A stretch of DNA of 64,000 bases from Brienomyrus brachyistius (Eukaryota; Chordata; Actinopteri; Osteoglossiformes; Mormyridae), in assembly GCF_023856365.1 (NCBI RefSeq), contig NC_064548.1:4763501-4827500 (forward strand), read 5' to 3'. The notes under the pieces are model-generated. The model saw only the letters and a program-made list of their open reading frames with translations. It made no database searches and was not told where the DNA came from. Both the position numbers and the translations under genes were made by a program. Below, in pieces: positions 56,452 to 64,000 of this stretch. The stretch's first letter is position 1. Each line of letters starts with the position of its first letter.

Positions 56452-58935
56452 ATGTCTGAAAAATACAATTTAGCATTATTTTATTTTCAGGATAGGTCTG
56501 TAGAGGTGGAACGCTTAGATATTGTAGACAAATCAGACAAGAAGGACATAACCCAGGTTACAAAATGCCCCGATTTAGAGTCTGAAGACGGTTGGGTGGA
56601 AGTTCTTTGGCCATCAAAAAAAGGCGGGAAGAAAGAACTCGGTATTGCTGCAAAGATATTGCTTCTTGGAGGTAAGCTAATCTGAAGATTAATTACACTA
56701 GTTTGTCTAGTTAATAATAATTACATTAGTCTGGTTTAGTAGCTAGTAGATGCGGTTAGCATGTCTGTTGTCCATGTCTAAATTTGCCACCGAGTCTACG
56801 TTAGCTCATTGCTTTGAGATAAAAGTGCATGGAGTGTGCTAAACTGCAAAATTTTTCATTTCATTTTAACAAGTTAGAAAACTAACAGCACAATCGAAAC
56901 ACATTGGCAGGTCAAAAAACAGAATGGCCAAGAAAAATGCAATCGGTGCAACTGTACAGTAAAGGTGCATATGCTAAATAGTGTGCATTATCCTTCTTTA
57001 ATGTCGTTATTACAGATGACTGGAAAATCATGGCTGAAAAAAGAGACAAGTTCATTCGTGGAGAGGATATTTGGAATACTGTGAATGTGAAGAGACAGAG
57101 AAAAGTAAATAGCAGATTTCTTGTTGAAAATGTCAATGAAAAAAAGAAGGTAAGCAAACAATCACTATTGTTAGATTTGTCAGAAATGTGAATCTCTGAA
57201 ATGTTTCCAACCATTGAAGGCATGGTAAATGCAAATGATCTGGTAGTTGTAAAACAATGTTATTTACTGGAAGTGTAATCAAATTACCAGGACCATATGT
57301 TATTATTGCAAAAATGCATTCATGTTATAAAATAAATATATATTTTTTTACCATTTTTAACCCTGACCATTTTAATTTGAATATAGGAAAAGAACCCCAC
57401 CCTAAACAAGGATGCTGCCATTGCAATGGCAGAAAGGCTAAAGAAAGAAATTCGGAAAAAAAGGTCTGTAATTCCCACAGAGGTGTGTTATGATTCTGAA
57501 GAAAGTGACTGTGCCCGACGTCAAAGGAGTATGTCAAAACGCCTGGTAAGAATATATTTTGTTGAATTATAAATTAAAGCTGTTCAATACAAATACAAGT
57601 TTATTTGTCAGTAAATTATAAATTTGCATTTATTAACTAACTTTACAGCACATAATATAGTGCAGTGTGCAGCCTTCTTCCCAGGGTTTCCCAAACATGC
57701 TTCCAGAGTTCTATGGCTCTGCACATTAGTGGATACCCGCACTCGTCTGAAGACTGAGAAAGGTAACAACTTAATGTTTTCTTTTCTTTTTATTTTAGTT
57801 GGTAAGTGATTCAGAGGATGACGGCTATATCAAACCAAGTACAACCCAAAGTGCCAGCTGTTGTCTTGACATGGAGACCATAAAGGCTCTTAAAGGTATG
57901 TTTTCTATGGTACATACAACCATCACATGCATATTAACTGTTTTAATTGTGGTAAAAGAAAAACACATGAAATGATTGGCCGAGCATCCTGCCAGTCATA
58001 AATTGCTGCCCCTCCAACCAAGGGTGTAGAATTAACATGGACATGTCCCCACCAATATCCAATGATTATAGTGTTGATAAGCTTATGGGGGGTGGGTTTA
58101 GGTGGGTGTTAGATTTATATGTCCCCCACCAATATCAAAACCAAATTTACGCTCTTGCCCCCAACTAAAGTCACCACTTGTGCACTCCGGTCATGCCCAC
58201 CAAGCGAGTGTGAGTCTGCGAGAGTGCCACCGTTGTGGTACTCAAAAAAATTTCCTATGGTTGGCAGGTCTGTAAATGGCTTTATGGTTCAAATATAAAT
58301 CATCCAATAATTTTGTATTGTTACCACAGAAGGCACAAAGCGTTGTTGGTGATGCTCAAAGTTATGCATGTTCAGTAGCATATTTATGAAATAGCATATG
58401 ACTTTATATTAATTCTATGTATTTAAATGAAATATTCACCTTCATACACAGCACTAACCAAAACATTGCAAAACACCATTTCTCTTCAGAGCTACCTGCA
58501 ATTGTCAAAACCCTAAAAGACGTAGTGTCAAAATTACCACTGGCTGGCCACACCCCCCAGCTGGAGCACTCCAAGCAGCGAATCAGCAGGACCTTCAAGC
58601 TCTGGTACAGCAGCTTCAGCAAGTTCACCAGTCATGGTATTAAGCCCTTTCTTGTAATTATTTTGTTACAGATTGCAGATGACCTTTAATAGTTCCTTAC
58701 AAAATAGGCAGTAACTGCATCTAACTCATGTTATTGTCATATTTTTAAATTTTAATTATTCATTTAACTAACTTTCTTTCAGTTTATATAGCTATCCTTG
58801 TTTGATGCATCAGGAGTATTAGATTTCAAAGAGCATAGCCCACTTCTACATGATATTCAGCTAAGGTTATCCACATAATACTCCAGGTGAGGCAAGCAGG
58901 ATGCTGAAAGAACAGAAACAGTCTTTGCCTCACAT

Positions 58936-59160
58936 CAGCTGGTGATGGGCAGTGGTAGCCTAACGGTTAGGGAGTTGTTCTTGTGATCACAGGGTTGCTA
59001 GTTCAATTCCTAGGCTAGTAATGTGGCGCTGATCAAGGTATCGTCCCACATCACTACTGCCGCTGCATTCCCTACTGCTCCTACATGGATGGGTTACATA
59101 ATCACAAATGCTGTAGCTACTATTGTGTATTCGGTGGTTGGTTCACTACCAGAACTTTCA
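58936..59160 (+). mobile_element. tRNA-derived SINE, degenerate
   Basis: The phrase GGGCAGTGGTAGCCTAACGG resembles a tRNA 5' end with box A, and GGGTTGCTAGTTCAATTCCT a box B, at the usual spacing. The body continues with AAGGTATCGTCCCACATCAC and TACTGCCGCTGCATTCC, resembling a widespread fish SINE core. It lies in intron 5 of the BEN gene. No target duplication was found. Confidence 0.6.
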
Positions 59161-59207
59161 ATTTGGTACGGTTCCTGGCATGGTAGATTGGTATTAGTTC
59201 TGTACCA

Positions 59208-59545
59208 TCCATCCATTTTCCAAACCGCTTATCCTACTGGGTCGCGGGGGATCCGGAGCCTATCCCAGAAGCAATGGGCACGAGGCAGGGAACAACCCAG
59301 GATGGGGGGCCAGCCCATCACAGGGCACACTCACACACCATTCACACCTATGGGCAATTTAGCAACTCCAATTAGCCTCAGCATGTTTTTGGACTGTGGG
59401 GGGAAACTAGAGTACCCAGAGGAAACCCCACGACGACATGGGGAGAACATGCAAACTCCACACACATGTGATCCAGGCGGAGACCCGAACCCGGGTCCCA
59501 GAGGTGTGAGGCAACAGTCCTAACCACTGCACCACCATGCCGCCC
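59208..59545 (-). mobile_element. tRNA-headed SINE with ATGG tail, copy 4
   Basis: Same family as 10788-11138 and 21273-21625. It is flanked by a perfect 13-base duplication TAGTTCTGTACCA (59195-59207 and 59546-59558). Full length apart from a small internal deletion near 59345 (loss of the CACTCACACACAC block). Inserted in intron 5 of the BEN gene. Confidence 0.9.
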
Positions 59546-60723
59546 TAGTTCTGTACCAATGAAACAAAATTAAATAAGCATGTACATCAACTGAGAAATT
59601 TTGTAAACATCAAACAAGTGTAAATGTTTGTACATTGCATTAAATGAGCAAAAATGGCAAGTTGGTAATTTTTGTATTACTTCTCATTTTCAAAACATTA
59701 ATGGTTATAATAAAGGTCCGCTATCCTTATATGATAAGTTCTAAAGATGGGAAATATTGTTAATTAGCACATAGATAGGTTACCCATATTATGTTTTACG
59801 CAGCATCTTAACCTTTGTTGGACATGGTATTGTAGGTCTGAAGTACATGACTAAAAGGAAGTTAATCATAAAGAAAAATTAAGCATAACATTTTACTTTC
59901 AGGTAACATTGCCTAACTCCAGCATTCAAGTCCAGAAAAGGCTCTTTGATCGTTTGAGCAAAACCAGGATGTCACTTTATACACAAGAGCTGGCACTACT
60001 GCTTTTCGGGAAGGAGACATTGGCATCCTCATCGATCACAGGGAAGCATGCAAGCAATCATAAGGACCTGCCAGAGAAAGACTAGCTGGACCCTGAAAAG
60101 GTCGAAGCATTAATAGGTATGTTCTGTGCACAATTTAGGCAAGTTGCCCATTAGTTTAGTAATTTTTGTAAAGTTTGCATTTCCGCAAAGATTTATTGTG
60201 TCTTTTAAACAAATCTATTCTCAATCATATCAGTTCTATGGCACTGAAACTTTAGAAAAGCTTTATAAATGTGAAAAGAGAGGGATCTCAACCAAACTCC
60301 TGATCACTCCAATGATGTGTGGAATTACATTATGCAGATGTTAGGGAAGGGATGTCCAGAAAGCCCCTTTGTGTGTGCAGGTTACTATTGCAACTCTAAT
60401 TAGGGGACTGGTTGTGAGCAAAGGGTAACCTGCGTACACACGGGTTTTGCAGATGAGATTTCAAATTTTTGGTTTGCCTTCATTTGAAACTCTTGATTTA
60501 CAGTAATGCTCACCATTTGTCTGGTTCAGTAAAAGTGATCTGAAATTTTATCAACAGATTGCATCATCGCACAATTCCCAGGGACCTCTTCCCAAGAGGT
60601 GAAGAATATCTTGAGGAGAAAGTGCAATAACGAGAGCTTTGCAAAACAAACAAACAGCAAGTAAAGTGTTGATGCTGATTGTTCTTTTGTTGGTTTGATT
60701 TATATGTTGTGGTTGATACACAT

Positions 60724-60729
60724 AATAAA
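60724..60729 (+). terminator. Polyadenylation signal of the BEN gene
   Basis: AATAAA lies 60 bases after the TAA stop of the last BEN exon, within CATAATAAAAAAAC. The position is as expected for a compact transposon gene. Confidence 0.6.
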
Positions 60730-60879
60730 AAAACTTTTCTTAATGTTGTCTCGAGTTTTCTTCCCAGTTTTAACGGAATAACTCTTCCATATTAATATGC
60801 ATACTTAATGTCTGTAGTAGAATGCAGAAACATTTAAATTGCAGTAAAATTAGACTATTAATGCTTACATATCATGTAA

Positions 60880-61156
60880 ATAGTATATGGGCAATATATT
60901 TGCAGCATCTTACAAGTACGTTTAAAAGTACATTCCATTAAATATATTTAAAGTATATTTAAGTATGAAATAAGCTCGGTCAAAAAAGTATGAAGTCAAT
61001 ACACTGAATATATTTTTAATATATTAAATTAATATCATTATCACAACTTTAGTATATTAAATATACTTAAAGCTGGGTCAAAAAAGTCTGATAGAAGTAT
61101 TCTCTAAATAGGGTGTGCTTAAATATGTTAATGGCATACTATTTTTTCACAAGGGC
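60880..61156. repeat. Right inverted tip and subterminal repeats
   Basis: Words such as AAGTATATTTAAGTATG, TTAGTATATTAAATATACTT, and two direct copies of a longer phrase (AGCTCGGTCAAAAAAGTATG near 60974 and AGCTGGGTCAAAAAAGTCTG near 61071) lead to the tip ATACTATTTTTTCACAAGGG at 61136-61155. The phrase with GGTCAAAAAAGT is not obvious at the left end. Confidence 0.6.
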
Positions 61157-62259
61157 CCACATTCCCTGATGTGCTAAAGAGCTTCTCAGAGGGTGAGCTA
61201 GTGGCAGGTATACAAAGATATTTCTGAGCTAGTTTGCTTAGCTTTGGGTAGGTGACCTAGTGGAGTTTCCACCAAGGCAAAGGGTCTGCCTCACTGTCAA
61301 TGGTCGGGGACAGCAAGTAGCTGTTCAGTTCAGCTTCAACAGCTTGCCCCAGCTGCATGGAAGATGGAGTGGGAGTGGAGCCTGGATTTGTTTTCAGCAA
61401 ACTGCCCAGTGATCGCTTTGCCTTCTTGTCACTTGGTGGATCAATGCTTTGGGCCTCAGTGTTGTCAGAAAGTGTTCCCTCCTAAAACAGAGAGGCAGTT
61501 TAGAATACAATAAAAAAATAGATATGTTCCATCCACATTCAGATAATGCAACATGCCATTACAGTATTCGGGCATGTCATAAAATGTGTAACCTAATTAC
61601 TTTCTGTGCTGTTTCTTCCATTTCTGACATCACCCTTGTCTTGATGTCTTTGACTTTTTCTTTGCTAATGTAGTTGCCCTTGAACCTGGAGTCAATGAAA
61701 GATGCAATGTCCAGTAGTTCTTGTGTTGCTGCGTCATCATACTTTGTAATCATATAATCCAAGATATTTGCTTTTATAGTTTTGGTTAAATCAGAGTCAT
61801 CTACCTTTGAAATGAGGTCTTCAAAAGATGAAGTACAGGTTTAACATATGAAACACTTACATAGCTTTCCCCGGAAAGAGCATCAGTGAATTCTTGCAAA
61901 GGGTGTAACGCCAAGGTTACAGACTCAAGCACATCTAGGTCCTGCCATGAGGGAACCAGATGCCGTGTTTTACGCTCTGCCAAGAGGACATCAGATAGGG
62001 CCTGCCGCTGCTCCAAGACCCTCTCCATCATCTTTTGCCTTGAGCCCCACCTGGTTTTGCATTCTGTGATGAGTAAATGCTCTGGGAGGTTATGCTCTTG
62101 TTGTGCTTCTTTCAGTGCCACCTTCTGCTTCCAGTCGTGTGAGAAATGTCCCACCAATTTTTTGCAAAGTCCAGCAGCATGGGCAATACGCTGATCATCC
62201 TTAGTAGCATTTTCTGGGAAGAAGACATGAACACACTTAAAACAGCTAAAACCAACCAA
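61157..62259 (-). pseudogene. hAT (ZBED-type) transposase remnant, copy B
   Basis: The three coding blocks of copy A recur: 62259-61801 (CKTRWGSRQKMMERVLEQRQ and LHPLQEFTDALSGESYVSVS), 61762-61577 (LDIASFIDSRFKG, identical to copy A over 61 residues) and the acidic/dimerisation region down to 61157. The C-terminal end is cut at SPSEKLFSTSGNV by the CACTA-like tip. Amino-acid differences from copy A are few (for example H/R, T/A, D/N and N/S). Neither copy has the BED finger. Confidence 0.8.
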
Positions 62260-63779
62260 GACATATTGTATTGTTATTAGTTGTTATGTTAATTACAAAA
62301 TTGAGATCACTCAGTCATGTCCGTTTTACCAATAGTAGGCTAGTTTCAGAGCTGACCGAGTAATGGGGAAAACAAATAATAAAATGCCATATTTATACGT
62401 GCATATTGCATGTGCTATTTTTTATTCAGATTAATAATATTCAGACAGTTGCCTAAATGTCATCAGATGCTCATAAAAAGACCTGTTCAAGAAAGAGCCT
62501 TTTTCAGATGTACAAACTGAATGACACACTTGCATGGCCCAGACAACATAAACCAGACGTTTCTTTGTCTATAGAAAATCCCGCGAAACTTCAACTAATG
62601 TTCCCGTTAGGCTATAACCCCCTCTAGCGGTAAACAATGGAATAGCAATTCTAGTATTGCTTTTGAACAAAATGCCCATTAAACACACAAATTGTGGCAA
62701 AATTCTTGTGTGCGTCACATTCACAGAAGAGGCTCGGTTTTCTTAAAACACTTCCATAGTTTATCTATGCAATCAAACCTTATCTCTAAAAATTAAAGCA
62801 TAGACTTGTCTGTAGGGACTTTAAAGACATTTTGGTAAATTGGTTCCATATGTGTTCTGTAGATTTGTTGCATTTCATAGTTCGTTTGATCTTTAAATCC
62901 AGTAAACTGTTACAAGATCATTTCTCCTTATAGATTCAAAGATGGACTTTCAACTCTGCAGTTTTTGACCGCGCTGCAACAGCATTCAAGTGTGTTAGTT
63001 CCGGTCTTGTACCACTCTGCTAAGAAGCTGACTGCTGCAGATTTGGAAAGCATGTTCAGACCATATACATATTAAAGACACTAAAACACAGTAAATGGTG
63101 ATGTGATCCACTTAAAGCAGCCTATAAAAATGGTTCATTGATTTTGGTTATATATCTGAATTCTATGTCACTTTTAGGTTTGTTCAGATCTTCCTGTCCA
63201 GTAGATGGCAGTGCGTCGTATTGAGGGAGGAGGTCAGTATTGCGGTTACAAGCGAGCGGGAAGAAGAAGAAAAATAATATCGCGAGCGGTGGAACGTTAG
63301 TGAGTTGGAGATTTAGCTCATGTGAAGGAAACTAATAAATAGCACAACAATGTTTAATAGCGAACCGTTTCTTTTTTTAAGCATTGAGCATAGTATACGT
63401 AGAAAGTCGGACAGGGATATTGTTTTCTTTTCTCCGGTGAGTTCATTTGGTGATCGCTATGTGCAACACTAGCTAGCATGGTCTTAAACTATATGTTGCA
63501 CAGGCGTAGCATGAAAATGATGTATATCTAATGACGTTCATATTCCTAATTTTGCTGTTAACTCAGATGGTTGCTGTATAAATGAGGAAAATTGAGGTAA
63601 TAATCACATTTGTGAAAACCCAATTGTCGTTTTTCGTAATTTAGCTTAACTATAGTGCTACGGAAAGCCAGGTTGAAGCCATATTAACCGAGAGAAATGT
63701 TATGCTAGTATGCAGCCAATAAGGTTTAGTAAATTTTAATTCTAAATTGAAGGGGGGGCCAAGCTTTGTGCTAAACTTT

Positions 63780-64000
63780 GTCACACTAAAAAATAGGAAC
63801 CAACTTGCAGGCAGGCAGGGGAGGAGGCCTCACCCTAGACTGGTGTAGCAGAAAAAGCAGAAGGTGTGTGTTGCAGGGTTGTTGTGACATTATGCTTACT
63901 CTTGACCTACTGGGCCTAACAAGGGAAGGGGTTGCTGACGCCCCAGACGGGCTATATAAGCCAGACACAGACAATAGAGTTTGAGCTTCCTCGGGTATGT
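63780..64000 (+). promoter_or_regulatory. Possible LTR or promoter, second copy, cut by window end
   Basis: Same sequence as 11450-11680: CCCCAGACGGGCTATATAAG with a TATA-like word near 63950. The AATAAA seen in copy A would lie just outside the window, so the LTR interpretation cannot be tested here. Confidence 0.35.

Larger units (their letters stand above)
56452..60664 (+). pseudogene. BEN-domain protein gene carried by the CACTA-like transposon
   Basis: Exons 56452-56671, 57016-57149, 57387-57545, 57799-57895, 58490-58636, 59903-60116 and 60558-60664, all with GT donors and AG acceptors. Frames join except for one extra base inside exon 5 and a TAG at 60083-60085. The start is GATGTCTGAAAAATAC. 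Exons 1-3 encode acidic then basic sequence (EDGWVEVLWPSKKGGKKELG; AERLKKEIRKKRS); exons 4-5 are low-complexity (SSSGTAASASSPVM in the second frame). Exons 6-7 encode a BEN domain: VQKRLFDRLSKTRMSLYTQE, LALLLFGKETLASSSITGKH, DPEKVEALI and FPGTSSQEVKNILRRKCNNE. BEN domains bind DNA or bridge chromatin factors. With one base removed it would have 359 codons. A polyadenylation signal follows at 60724. The copy is probably inactive. Confidence 0.78.
50831..61156. mobile_element. CACTA/EnSpm-like transposon with transposase and BEN-domain gene
   Basis: A 10,326-bp unit. The left tip GCCCTTGTAAAAAAATAGTA and the right tip (reverse complement GCCCTTGTGAAAAAATAGTA) match at 20 of 21 positions including the next base. 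Both ends are rich in AGTATACTT/TTAAGTATA words over about 300 bases, like CACTA subterminal repeats. Inside are a multi-exon transposase on the minus strand (51625-55123) and a divergent seven-exon BEN-domain gene on the plus strand (56452-60664). The tips do not read CACTA exactly, and no target duplication is apparent (CTT left, CCA right). Nested insertions are a Gypsy fragment, a CR1-like LINE and two SINEs; without them it would be about 8 kb. Confidence 0.78.
61157..64000. repeat. Duplicated segment, copy B (pair with 8523-11680)
   Basis: Homology begins abruptly at CCACATTCCC directly after the right tip of the CACTA-like element and runs to the window end. It lacks the SINE found in copy A: the empty site GCAACACTA at 63463-63471 corresponds to the target GCAACTCTA. 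Small insertions specific to this copy include a piece near 62482 (GACCTGTTCAAGAAAGAG) and one near 63316 (GCTCATGTGAAGGAAACT). Confidence 0.88.

Overview
The window looks like ray-finned fish genomic DNA. Coding segments are split by GT-AG introns. Repeats include Rex3-like, CR1-like and L2-like LINEs, tRNA-headed SINEs with an ATGG tail, hAT, Tc1 and CACTA/EnSpm-like DNA transposons, and LTR fragments. There is one convincing cellular gene, a PIM-like serine/threonine kinase of the type that is multicopy in fishes. No bacterial, phage or CRISPR feature is present. All calls come from reading the sequence; no database was searched.

Layout. 1-4164: a decayed BED-finger hAT transposase gene whose intron holds a Tc1-like element. 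4335-6600: a 5'-truncated CR1-like LINE with a 711-codon open frame. 8448-11680: a hAT remnant plus 2 kb of flank, present again at 61157-64000 (segmental or transposon-borne duplication). 12518-13378 and 24367-26499: two hAT elements with near-perfect 8-bp target duplications. 15.7-21.6 kb: LINE fragments, a G+C-rich repeat and a SINE with a perfect 12-bp target duplication. 29440-38468: the PIM-like kinase, six exons with consistent phases. Its 7.4-kb intron 4 contains a 6.4-kb Foldback-like element, whose inverted arms are built from a 151-bp tandem repeat and which is flanked by a 9-bp direct repeat. 38.5-42.3 kb: a Rex3-like LINE lying in a TATAAG-rich minisatellite. 42.4-47.3 kb: L2-like LINE pieces (one with an esterase-type ORF1) carrying a solo LTR and a hAT MITE.

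50831-61156 is the most interesting unit. It is a 10.3-kb DNA transposon bounded by 21-bp inverted repeats and AT-rich subterminal repeats. It carries a multi-exon CACTA/EnSpm-type transposase (minus strand) and, divergently, a seven-exon gene ending in a BEN domain (plus strand). The arrangement recalls plant CACTA elements, where a transposase is paired with a separate protein that binds the subterminal repeats; that the BEN protein fills this role is my inference. The unit is no longer intact: the transposase has a frameshift and a Gypsy LTR fragment, the BEN gene has a frameshift and a stop, and a CR1-like LINE sits in the divergent intergenic space.
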